A DNA stretch of 64,000 bases from an uncultured Chryseobacterium sp. (GTDB taxonomy: Bacteria > Bacteroidota > Bacteroidia > Flavobacteriales > Weeksellaceae), in the NCBI GenBank assembly GCA_913778085.1, contig CAJYXJ010000004.1, positions 1-64,000 on the forward strand, in the 5' to 3' direction. How positions within the stretch are numbered: the first letter of the stretch is position 1; the number at the start of each line of letters is the position of its first letter. Of the stretch, positions 45,436 through 53,463 are shown one piece after another. Below the pieces are notes generated by a model. The model did no database searches. It worked only from the letters and a program-made list of their open reading frames with translations, and had not been told where the DNA came from. The position numbers and the translations under genes are program-made.

Positions 45436-46821
45436 ATGAAGAAGATCGTTTTTACACTGGCATTAACAGCAGCTGTAATATCCTGCAAAACCACCCAACT
45501 CCAAAACGCGCAGCCATCCAAAAACCAAACCGCAAACATCAATCTTACCGATGTCCAGCTTATGGACCTCGTTCAGAGAGAATCCCTGAAATATTTTTGG
45601 GACTATGCCGAACCGAACTCGAAACTCGGCAGGGAAAGGTACCATGAAGACAACATCTATCCGGATAACGACAGGCATGTAGTAACGATCGGCGGTTCGG
45701 GATTCGGGCTGGCCACGATATTGGTAGGAGTAGAGAGGGGATTCGTACCGCGTAAAGAAGCAGTGAAACGATTGACCACCATGATGGATTTTCTTGCGAA
45801 AGCTGACCGTCACAAAGGGGCATGGTCCCACTGGATCAACGGTGAAACGGGAAAAACCGTGCCTTTCGGGAAAAAAGATAACGGCGGCGACTTAGTGGAA
45901 ACGGCATTCCTTACTTCAGGAATCCTGATGGTCCGTGAATACTTTAAAAACGGAAACAACGAAGAGAAAGCATTGGCTAAGAAATGCGACGAACTCTGGA
46001 AAGGCATCCAATGGAACTGGTACACCAAAGGCGGGGAAAAAGTTCTTTACTGGCATTGGTCATCCGATTATCAGTGGCAAATGAATTTTCCGCTGCAGGG
46101 GTATAACGAATGCCTGATCACTTACATTTTAGCCGCTTCATCACCCACTTATCCGATTGATGCGGAAACCTATTACAAAGGCTGGACAAGAAACGGAACC
46201 TACCTTTCAGACAAAGAAAAATACGGGCTGCCAATGTATGTTAAACACAATGGTGCTGAAGAATACGGCGGTCCGCTGTTCTGGGCCCATTACTCTTACA
46301 TTGGCCTGGACCCGACGAACCTTTCCGACAAACTCATTAAAAATTACTTCGACTTAAATAAAAACCAGGTTCTCATTGATTACAAATACTGCGTCGAGAA
46401 TCCGAAACACTGGAAAGGCTATGGGCCGAATTATTGGGGTTTAACTGCAAGCTACTCGCGAAACCAGGATGGAGGAGTCGGTTATGATGCCCATTTCCCG
46501 CAGAACGACCGCGGCGTCATTACGCCCACTGCGGCATTGAGCAGTTTTCCGTACACCCCAAAAGAATCAATGGACTTCCTGAAATTTTTATACACTCAAA
46601 AACCTCAATTTATTGGATCGGCAGGCCCTTACGATGCGAATTCCATTCATTATGACAACTGGACGACGCCAAGATATTTAGCCATTGATCAGGGAACCAT
46701 TGCTCCGATGATCGAGAATTACAGGACCGGATTTCTCTGGAAACTCTTCATGAATGCCCCGGAAATCCGGCAGGGACTGAAAAAGCTGAGTTTTAAGTCT
46801 GGAAAATACAACATCAGGTAA
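45436..46821 (+). CDS. Glucoamylase-family (PF10091, GH144-like) lipoprotein B
   Basis: A 461-residue paralogue of the preceding enzyme. Lipobox VISC (Cys17) is followed by KTTQ with no acidic residues, so it is more likely to stay in the periplasm. Conserved blocks: RESLKYFWDYAEPNSKLGRERYHED, TIGGSGFGLATILVGVERGF, GAWSHWINGETGK, NGGDLVETAFLTSGIL, VLYWHWSSDYQWQMNFPLQGYNE, LFWAHYSYIGLDPTNL, YWGLTASYSRNQDGGVGYDAH, RYLAIDQGTIAPMIENYRTGFLW. It probably cleaves oligosaccharides after import through SusCD. Confidence 0.85.
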   Translation: MKKIVFTLALTAAVISCKTTQLQNAQPSKNQTANINLTDVQLMDLVQRESLKYFWDYAEPNSKLGRERYHEDNIYPDNDRHVVTIGGSGFGLATILVGVERGFVPRKEAVKRLTTMMDFLAKADRHKGAWSHWINGETGKTVPFGKKDNGGDLVETAFLTSGILMVREYFKNGNNEEKALAKKCDELWKGIQWNWYTKGGEKVLYWHWSSDYQWQMNFPLQGYNECLITYILAASSPTYPIDAETYYKGWTRNGTYLSDKEKYGLPMYVKHNGAEEYGGPLFWAHYSYIGLDPTNLSDKLIKNYFDLNKNQVLIDYKYCVENPKHWKGYGPNYWGLTASYSRNQDGGVGYDAHFPQNDRGVITPTAALSSFPYTPKESMDFLKFLYTQKPQFIGSAGPYDANSIHYDNWTTPRYLAIDQGTIAPMIENYRTGFLWKLFMNAPEIRQGLKKLSFKSGKYNIR

Positions 46822-46852
46822 CCGTTAAAATAAATTTTAGTAATTTGAAGCT

Positions 46853-47010
46853 GTTTCCCGCTTTCCGCTATTACTCCTCGCTCACCTTTCAGGCTCGCTG
46901 TGGGGTAGCCGCTGCAATCGGGGCTAAAAAGAACAACACAGGATCAACGTTCTCCCAAATATAGGAAGTTTGTAAACTAAGACAAAATAAAAGTGGCTTC
47001 AGCCCAAACA
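46853..47010 (+). repeat. Probable dispersed intergenic element
   Basis: This non-coding block has a GC-rich core (TTCCCGCTTTCCGCT, then GGCTCGCTGTGGGGTAGCCG, then CTGCAATCGGGGCTAAAAA) and ends GTGGCTTCAGCCCAAAC. Similar CTGCAATCGGGGCTA blocks recur in Flavobacteriia genomes from memory; this was not checked. It separates the second GH144-like gene from the alpha/beta hydrolase gene. Confidence 0.45.
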
Positions 47011-47020
47011 GGAAATAAAA

Positions 47021-47728
47021 ATGACAATGAAACTGAAACATCTGCCGCTCTTGCTTTTGCCCCTTTCATTAAGCGTCAACGCTCAGGAAATAAAGGCGGA
47101 GCTTAATAAAGAATCCAAAAGGCAGGAGAAAATATCCTATATCCTCGATTATCCGCAGGGCACCAAAGGAAATGTCCCTTTAATCGTTTTCCTTCACGGT
47201 TCCGGCGAAAGAGGGAACAACCTGGAAATGGTAAAAGCCCACAGCCCGTTCACCTACAAAAACCTGATCAAGGAGCCGGTAGCGATCCTGGCACCCCAGT
47301 GCCCGGAAAATACCTGGTGGGATACGGTAACCCTCTACAATCTTATAAAAGAAATTCAGTCTAAGTACAAAGTGGATGCTTCCAGGATTTACCTTACCGG
47401 CCTTTCGATGGGGGGCTGGGGAACCCTGAAGCTGGCGATGGAACATCCTGAAATGTTTGCCGCCGTTGTTTCGGTATGTGCTCCCACAGACCGGGTGATG
47501 TACGCCAATATCCATCAGTACAAAGACCTCAACATAAAAATTTTTCACGGCGGAATGGATGACGTCGTGCTTCCGGAAAACGCTTTCAACTTTTATCAGA
47601 AGCTGCATCCGGTAAACCCGTCGGCAGAACTCACCATCTTCCCGAACGACAACCACAATTCCTGGGATTCCACGTATTCCAATCCGGAATTGTACCGCTG
47701 GATGCTGTCTAAAAGAAAAGAGAAATAG
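47021..47728 (+). CDS. Secreted alpha/beta hydrolase (esterase-like)
   Basis: A 235-residue secreted hydrolase (signal peptide ending SVNAQ, about 22). The oxyanion-hole segment is VFLHGSGERGNN, the nucleophile elbow is YLTGLSMGGWGT (Ser in GLSMG), the acid is likely in KIFHGGMDDVVLPEN, and the His is in FPNDNHNSWDS. This fits carboxylesterase/phospholipase-type (CE1-like or dienelactone-hydrolase-like) enzymes found in polysaccharide utilisation loci. It may remove acyl decorations such as succinyl or acetyl groups, but the substrate is inferred only from context. ATG 47027 is an alternative start. Confidence 0.82.
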   Translation: MTMKLKHLPLLLLPLSLSVNAQEIKAELNKESKRQEKISYILDYPQGTKGNVPLIVFLHGSGERGNNLEMVKAHSPFTYKNLIKEPVAILAPQCPENTWWDTVTLYNLIKEIQSKYKVDASRIYLTGLSMGGWGTLKLAMEHPEMFAAVVSVCAPTDRVMYANIHQYKDLNIKIFHGGMDDVVLPENAFNFYQKLHPVNPSAELTIFPNDNHNSWDSTYSNPELYRWMLSKRKEK

Positions 47729-47732
47729 CATC

Positions 47733-48947
47733 ATGACATTGCTGCCCGAGAGTTTTTTCGGTTCTTTCAATGCGGAAAGAATGACCGGTGAGATAAAGAA
47801 TTTTACTCTTCTTCATTATAAAAATGGAGAATTACTCTGTGATTGCCGGTATGAAGATGGAATGCTGCTGGAACGAAAAGATTTTGATAAGGAAGAAAGG
47901 CATAGGAGGATTTATGACTATTGTGGTAATTATAAAATTACAACGATTTACAATAAATCCGGTGAGGTTTCGTCAAAACGGATTTTTTTTGAAAATCATT
48001 TCAACATATCGGAAAGCACAAATTTCCCGATCAACGGAAATGAAGGTTGGGAAATAAAAAAAGACAAACCCGGGACTGAAGAAATTACTTTTAAAGGTAA
48101 AGAATATACAATTGCCTACCGTTTTGAAAATAATTTACAGGTAAAACTCCTTTTTGATATTTCCGGCTGTGATGGATCTTATATTATTAATGCTGCCTAT
48201 GATGACTTGGGCAGGATGATCTCATATACTAAAAAGCGGCTAAATGATGAATATGATTATTTGAATGAAGAACGTCGGCTGGAATATGAAGATGATCTGG
48301 TTATTGAAAAGCTTTATGAGGATGGCAGGGAAAGTTACAGGATTACCCTGCATGATGACCGGAAGAGGCCTCTTATAATTGCCGGTTTCGATAGCATTGA
48401 GTATCTTGAACCTGTCAAAAGATATGTTAAAAATCCAGATGAGAAAAATCTGTTGCCGGTTATAAAGATCATCCGGCTTGAGGTTTTTGATTATGATAAA
48501 TTCGGGAACAGGACCTGGTATGAAGAGAAGTATTACAGACCGGATTTTTCAAAAGACGGATTAACTTACTACATTCAGGATTACCGCTATTGTGATAAGT
48601 ACAATATTGAATATGGGTATTTTTACGGTAAAACTAAAGAAGATTATGATGACTGCAGCGAAGACCTTACCAGACTGGAATATTCTGAAAATAAAGTCTG
48701 TCAGTACCGGGATGATCAGCTGATGGCTATTCATTACATAGAAAATGAGAAAAAGATAAAATCTGAGTATTTCAGACATCTTTCAGTTATCAGGGAAACA
48801 GATGAGGAGGGAAATTCTGAAGTTCTAATGCAGGAAATCGATGTTATTGAAAAATACGATACCTTTGGAAATACGGTTGAATCCTGGGTGAAAAATAGCA
48901 CAACCGGAAAAGAGGATCATTATGAAATTAAAGTAATAAGAAATTAA
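47733..48947 (+). CDS. Cytosolic YD-motif protein of unknown function
   Basis: A 404-residue acidic protein without signal peptide or membrane segment. It is rich in aromatic, charged strand pairs with YD-x-x-G turns (AAYDDLGRMISYTKKRL, FDYDKFGNRTWYEEKYY, EKYDTFGNTVESWV, LLHYKNGELLCDCRYEDG), reminiscent of RHS/YD or MORN-type beta hairpins. No known catalytic motif is apparent. It starts 4 nt after the esterase gene and ends 31 nt before the GH3 gene, so it may be co-transcribed with them. Its lack of an export signal is odd among secreted enzymes. It may be a later insertion. Confidence 0.6.
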   Translation: MTLLPESFFGSFNAERMTGEIKNFTLLHYKNGELLCDCRYEDGMLLERKDFDKEERHRRIYDYCGNYKITTIYNKSGEVSSKRIFFENHFNISESTNFPINGNEGWEIKKDKPGTEEITFKGKEYTIAYRFENNLQVKLLFDISGCDGSYIINAAYDDLGRMISYTKKRLNDEYDYLNEERRLEYEDDLVIEKLYEDGRESYRITLHDDRKRPLIIAGFDSIEYLEPVKRYVKNPDEKNLLPVIKIIRLEVFDYDKFGNRTWYEEKYYRPDFSKDGLTYYIQDYRYCDKYNIEYGYFYGKTKEDYDDCSEDLTRLEYSENKVCQYRDDQLMAIHYIENEKKIKSEYFRHLSVIRETDEEGNSEVLMQEIDVIEKYDTFGNTVESWVKNSTTGKEDHYEIKVIRN

Positions 48948-48978
48948 AAAAGAAACTATAATTAAAGAAGATAGAGTA

Positions 48979-51306
48979 ATGAAAAAGTTAATTGTAATCG
49001 CCACACTGGCACTGGCTCCCGTATTTTCGGCCCAGGAAATGGTGACAAAGCCGGTGCAGGCTTATCAGACAGCACAGTATCAGGCAAAAAAGAAAGCCTT
49101 TGTTGAAAGCCTGCTTGCGAAAATGACACTGGATGAGAAAATCGGACAGCTGAACTTACCCAGTTCAGGAGATTTTACCACCGGACTGGCAAAAAGCTCG
49201 GACATCGGTAAAAAAGTAGAGCAGGGATTGGTCGGGGGACTGTTCAACATAAAAGGGGCTGATAAAATCAGAGCCGTACAGAAAGTAGCGGTGGAAAACA
49301 GCCGTCTTAAAATTCCTTTGATCTTTGGGATGGATGTCATCCACGGCTACGAAACTACCTTTCCGATTCCTTTGGGATTGGCTGCTTCATGGGACATGAA
49401 TCTGATCCAGCAGTCGGCAAGGGTAGCGGCAAAAGAAGCATCTTCCGACGGAATCAACTGGACTTTCTCGCCAATGGTGGATATCTCCCGCGAACCAAGA
49501 TGGGGAAGGGTTTCCGAAGGCTCCGGTGAAGATCCTTATCTGGGAAGTGAAATTGCCAAAAACATGGTGTATGGGTATCAGGGCAAAGATTTATCCATAG
49601 GAAATACCATTTTAGCCTGTGTTAAACACTATGCATTGTACGGAGCAGGCGAAGCGGGACGTGATTACAATACCGTAGACATGAGCCACGTAAGAATGTA
49701 TAACGAATATTTCCCCCCATATAAAGCGGCTGTGGATGCAGGGGTAGCTTCCGTAATGGCTTCTTTCAATGAAGTAGATGGCGTTCCGGCAACCGGCAAC
49801 CGATGGCTGCAGACCGAAGTACTCAGAAACCAGTGGAAATTCAAAGGTTTTGTTGTAACCGATTATACCGGGATCAACGAAATGGTTGACCACGGAATGG
49901 GTGATCTGCAGCAGGTTTCTGCATTGGCTCTAAAAGCAGGTATCGATATGGATATGGTTGGGGAAGGATTTTTAACGACTCTTAAAAAATCTCTGGCGGA
50001 AGGAAAAGTTACCCAGGCTGAAATCGACATGGCAGCAAGAAGAATCCTGGAAGCCAAATATGATCTTGGATTATTCACCGATCCTTATAAATACGGGGAC
50101 GCAAAGCTGGCGGCAAAAGAAGTCTACAGCATGGAAAACCGAAATATTGCCAGAAGCACGGCAGCACAGTCGATGGTATTGATGAAAAACGACAACCAGG
50201 TGCTTCCTTTGAAAAAATCCGGAACCGTAGCGGTGATCGGACCATTGGTGAATAACTCCCTGAATATGGCCGGAACATGGAGTGTGGCGGCAAAAGCCGA
50301 CCGGTCGGTCAACTTAATGCAGGGGCTACAGGAAAACTTTGGGAAACAAGTGAAATTCCTTTCCGCAAAAGGTGCCAACCTCGATTATGATGCGAAGCTT
50401 GAAGATATTTATGCGGCACACGGAAAAAAGACCGATAGAGACAACCGTCCGAAAGAAGTTCTGTTAAGGGAAGCTGTTGAAGTAGCAAATAAATCGGATG
50501 TTATCGTGCTGGCGATCGGAGAATCAGCAGAGATGAGCGGGGAATCTTCTTCAAGAACCGAAATTACCATTCCACAATCTCAGGTTGATTTATTAAATGA
50601 ACTGAAAAAAACAGGAAAACCGATTGCCGTAGTATTGTTTACAGGACGTCCTTTGGCCTTAACCAATATTAAAGAGACACCGGATGCAATCCTTAACGTT
50701 TGGTTTGCAGGTTCTGAAGCGGGAAATGCAATTTCCGATGTTCTTTTCGGAAAAGTAAACCCATCCGGAAAACTGCCGATGACCTTCCCTAGAAGTCTGG
50801 GACAGGTTCCTATTTATTATAATGAAAAAAATACCGGCCGCCCGTTGGATCAGAAACTGGTTGATAAATGCGAATTCCAGAGATTCCGTTCCAATTATAT
50901 GGATGAATGTAATACGCCGCTGTATCCATTTGGATATGGATTGAGTTATACCAAATTTAACTATTCGGATATCACTATTTCCAATGCCAATCCGAAAGGC
51001 AACCAGACGGTACAGGCATCCGTTACCGTTACCAACTCCGGAAATTACGATGGGGCGGAAGTCGTGCAGCTCTACATTCGAGATATGGTGGGAAGCATCA
51101 CCAGACCGGTAAAAGAGCTGAAAGGCTTCCAGAAAATCATGTTGAAAAAAGGTGAATCTAGAAAAGTAACCTTCGACATTACACCGGAAAACCTGAAGTT
51201 CTACAATGGCGATCTGAAATACGATTGGGAACCGGGAGAATTCGATATCATGATCGGAACCAGTTCTTCTGATGTGAAACATTCAAAAATCAACTGGACA
51301 AAATAA
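48979..51306 (+). CDS. GH3 beta-glucosidase (BglX-like)
   Basis: A 775-residue secreted enzyme (signal peptide ending PVFSAQ, about 19). The GH3 N-terminal barrel has KMTLDEKIGQLNLP, MDVIHGYETTFPIPLGLAASWD, REPRWGRVSEGSGEDPYLGS, CVKHYALYGAGEAGRDYNTVDM and the nucleophile segment FVVTDYTGINEM (Asp in VTDY). The C-terminal GH3 domain has VIVLAIGESAEMSGESSSR, and a fibronectin-III-like end follows (GLSYTKFNYSDI...VTNSGNYDGAEVVQLYI). It should release glucose from beta-gluco-oligosaccharides made by the GH144-like enzymes. In Bacteroides a GH3 enzyme specific for beta-1,2-linked glucose is known. Confidence 0.92.
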   Translation: MKKLIVIATLALAPVFSAQEMVTKPVQAYQTAQYQAKKKAFVESLLAKMTLDEKIGQLNLPSSGDFTTGLAKSSDIGKKVEQGLVGGLFNIKGADKIRAVQKVAVENSRLKIPLIFGMDVIHGYETTFPIPLGLAASWDMNLIQQSARVAAKEASSDGINWTFSPMVDISREPRWGRVSEGSGEDPYLGSEIAKNMVYGYQGKDLSIGNTILACVKHYALYGAGEAGRDYNTVDMSHVRMYNEYFPPYKAAVDAGVASVMASFNEVDGVPATGNRWLQTEVLRNQWKFKGFVVTDYTGINEMVDHGMGDLQQVSALALKAGIDMDMVGEGFLTTLKKSLAEGKVTQAEIDMAARRILEAKYDLGLFTDPYKYGDAKLAAKEVYSMENRNIARSTAAQSMVLMKNDNQVLPLKKSGTVAVIGPLVNNSLNMAGTWSVAAKADRSVNLMQGLQENFGKQVKFLSAKGANLDYDAKLEDIYAAHGKKTDRDNRPKEVLLREAVEVANKSDVIVLAIGESAEMSGESSSRTEITIPQSQVDLLNELKKTGKPIAVVLFTGRPLALTNIKETPDAILNVWFAGSEAGNAISDVLFGKVNPSGKLPMTFPRSLGQVPIYYNEKNTGRPLDQKLVDKCEFQRFRSNYMDECNTPLYPFGYGLSYTKFNYSDITISNANPKGNQTVQASVTVTNSGNYDGAEVVQLYIRDMVGSITRPVKELKGFQKIMLKKGESRKVTFDITPENLKFYNGDLKYDWEPGEFDIMIGTSSSDVKHSKINWTK

Positions 51307-51311
51307 TTCTT

Positions 51312-51339
51312 AAGTCACTCAAATCGAGTGACTTTTTTT
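51312..51339 (+). terminator. Terminator of the GH3 gene
   Basis: AAGTCACTC (51312-51320) pairs with GAGTGACTT (51326-51334), followed by TTTTT. It closes the polysaccharide utilisation locus. Confidence 0.85.
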
Positions 51340-51383
51340 GTATATTTAGTGTAATAAAACCGTAGAAATTTAAAAACATACAC

Positions 51384-51797
51384 ATGAAAAAAACAATCTT
51401 ATTCAATTTATTGTTCCTTGCATCTTTAGTGCTTGCTCAGAAAAATCCGACGGTTGTAGGAAATGACCGTGATATTCATGGATGTATTGGCTCTGCGGGC
51501 TATACGTACTCCCAGATAAAAAACGAATGTGTACGCGTTTTTGAGCAGAAAATCAAGCTTAAAGAAATGGATGGAGACAAAAGCTATTCCACGATGACAG
51601 CGGTTATTTTCAGCAAAAACATGAAAAAAGCAGAAATTTTTATTCCGGATGGCGCTGCGAAAAGCATTATCCTTGAAAGACAGGGAAAAAGTAAGATCTG
51701 GAAGAGCGGTAAAGCCGTAAAAGATGCTTATGTCCTGGTTCCTTATCGGAAAAAAGGCTACCAGATTAAGAAAAATGATGTAGTAATTTATCAATAA
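51384..51797 (+). CDS. Small secreted protein with a CxxSAGY motif
   Basis: A 137-residue secreted protein (signal peptide ending LVLAQ, about 19). The mature N terminus reads DRDIHGCIGSAGYTYSQIKNECVRVFE, a pattern (C-x2-SAGY-[ST]-x7-C-[IV]-R) I recognise from a family of small periplasmic proteins of unknown function; the two cysteines probably form a disulfide. A lysine-rich beta region follows. It is monocistronic between two hairpin terminators. Confidence 0.7.
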   Translation: MKKTILFNLLFLASLVLAQKNPTVVGNDRDIHGCIGSAGYTYSQIKNECVRVFEQKIKLKEMDGDKSYSTMTAVIFSKNMKKAEIFIPDGAAKSIILERQGKSKIWKSGKAVKDAYVLVPYRKKGYQIKKNDVVIYQ

Positions 51798-51805
51798 CGA
51801 AACAC

Positions 51806-51831
51806 AAAGCCATTCGCAAGAGTGGCTTTTT
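51806..51831 (+). terminator. Intrinsic terminator
   Basis: A 10-bp stem (51806-51815 with 51820-51829, one G-U pair) with a T-rich 3' side lies 8 nt after the stop. Confidence 0.7.
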
Positions 51832-51910
51832 ATCATTTAATTCTCATCTGTTAACTATTTTTATAATACGACTCAGTCGCGAACGATTTTCAACTCTCGC
51901 TGAAAAATCT

Positions 51911-51918
51911 TATTTTTG
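51911..51918 (+). promoter_or_regulatory. Candidate -7 box for purB
   Basis: TATTTTTG fits TAnnTTTG and lies 23 nt before the purB start. TTTT at 51887-51890 is at the right distance (20 nt) for a weak -33 element. Confidence 0.5.
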
Positions 51919-51941
51919 CATACCTAAAAGTAAAAGAAAGA

Positions 51942-53369
51942 ATGAATTCCTACAAAAATCCATTGGAAGAGCGCTACTCCAGTGAAGAAATGTTATTTAA
52001 CTTCTCACATAATAACAAATTCCGCACCTGGAGAAAACTTTGGATCGCGCTTGCTGAAATCGAGAAAGATCTAGGCCTTGACATCACCGACGAGCAGATC
52101 GCAGAACTGAAAGCCAATGCTGAAAACATCGATTACGATAAAGCGGCAGAATATGAGAAAAAGTTCCGTCATGACGTAATGGCTCACGTTCATACCTATG
52201 GAGATGTGGCACCTTCTGCCAAAGGAATTATCCATTTAGGAGCAACTTCTGCTTTTGTAGGCGATAATACAGACCTGATCCAGATCCGTGACGGGCTTTT
52301 AATCCTGAAGAAAAAACTCGTTAATGTAATCAAGAATTTGGCAGATTTTGCCATTGAATACAAAGACCTTCCGACATTAGGGTTTACCCACTTCCAGCCG
52401 GCCCAGCTGACCACCGTAGGAAAAAGAGCCACGCTTTGGTTACAGAGTCTGGTACTGGATATCGAAGAACTTGATTTCTTTCTGGAAACCCTGAGGTTCA
52501 GAGGCGTAAAAGGAACCACCGGAACAGCGGCCAGCTTTCTGGAACTTTTCAACGGAGATTATTCTAAAGTAAAGCATTTGGATAAAGAACTATCTAAAAG
52601 ATTCGGATTCGAAAAAGTATTCGGTGTTTCCGGACAGACTTACGATAGAAAAATTGATGCTAAAGTAGTGGCCTTGTTAGGAAATATCGCACAATCTGCT
52701 CATAAATTCACCAATGATCTGCGTTTGCTTCAAAACCTGAAGGAAATTGAAGAGCCGTTCGAGAAAAACCAGATCGGTTCATCGGCCATGGCTTACAAGC
52801 GTAACCCGATGAGAAGCGAAAGAATCGGGGCCCTGGCAAAATATGTAATGTCACTGACTACCAGTTCTGCAATGGTCGCTTCAACACAGTGGTTTGAAAG
52901 AACCCTGGATGATTCTGCCAACAAACGGTTAACCATTCCACAGGCATTCTTAGCCGTGGATGCAATCTTATTGATCTGGAACAATATCATGAACGGTATT
53001 GTTGTATATCCGAACAGGATCAACAAACATATCATGGACGAGCTTCCTTTCATGGCAACGGAATACATCATCATGGAAGAAGTGAAGGCCGGCGGAGACC
53101 GTCAGGAAATCCACGAAGTAATCAGGGTTCACTCCATGGAAGCATCCAAGCAGGTAAAAATGGAAGGGAAAGAAAACGACCTGATCGAAAGAATCCTGAA
53201 CGACGACTCCTTAAAATTCGATAAATCGAAACTGAAAGAAGTGCTGGATCCTAAAAACTTCATCGGTTTTGCCCCGATCCAGACCGAAGAATTTATCAAA
53301 AACGAAGTACAGCCGATCATCGATCAGAACAAAGACCTGATCGGGCTCGAAGCTGATCTTAAAGTATAA
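51942..53369 (+). CDS. purB: Adenylosuccinate lyase
   Basis: A 475-residue enzyme that cleaves SAICAR to AICAR and adenylosuccinate to AMP in purine synthesis. Features of the fumarase/aspartase superfamily are ERYSSEEMLFNFSHNNKFRTWRKLW near the start, HDVMAHVHTYGD and HLGATSAFVGDNTD (catalytic His loop), GFTHFQPAQLTTVGKR, and the flexible signature loop GSSAMAYKRNPMRSE. The length is typical of eukaryote-like bacterial PurB. It stands alone; purL lies 2.3 kb downstream across a repeat-rich region. Confidence 0.95.
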   Translation: MNSYKNPLEERYSSEEMLFNFSHNNKFRTWRKLWIALAEIEKDLGLDITDEQIAELKANAENIDYDKAAEYEKKFRHDVMAHVHTYGDVAPSAKGIIHLGATSAFVGDNTDLIQIRDGLLILKKKLVNVIKNLADFAIEYKDLPTLGFTHFQPAQLTTVGKRATLWLQSLVLDIEELDFFLETLRFRGVKGTTGTAASFLELFNGDYSKVKHLDKELSKRFGFEKVFGVSGQTYDRKIDAKVVALLGNIAQSAHKFTNDLRLLQNLKEIEEPFEKNQIGSSAMAYKRNPMRSERIGALAKYVMSLTTSSAMVASTQWFERTLDDSANKRLTIPQAFLAVDAILLIWNNIMNGIVVYPNRINKHIMDELPFMATEYIIMEEVKAGGDRQEIHEVIRVHSMEASKQVKMEGKENDLIERILNDDSLKFDKSKLKEVLDPKNFIGFAPIQTEEFIKNEVQPIIDQNKDLIGLEADLKV

Positions 53370-53373
53370 TACC

Positions 53374-53400
53374 ATATGCAGTCCTTTTGGGCTGCATATT
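53374..53400 (+). terminator. Terminator of purB
   Basis: ATATGCAGTCC (53374-53384) pairs with GGGCTGCATAT (53389-53399, one G-U pair). It lies 4 nt after the stop. Confidence 0.65.
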
Positions 53401-53401
53401 T

Positions 53402-53436
53402 ACTTTGTCAAAGCTTAAAGTTTTTGACAAAGTTTA
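53402..53436 (+). terminator. Second hairpin after purB
   Basis: ACTTTGTCAAA (53402-53412) pairs with TTTGACAAAGT (53423-53433). The stem is the same as in the terminator at 45381-45416, so it may be a recurrent terminator module. Confidence 0.65.
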
Positions 53437-53463
53437 AAATTAAACCATCATCTTTCTCGGCAC

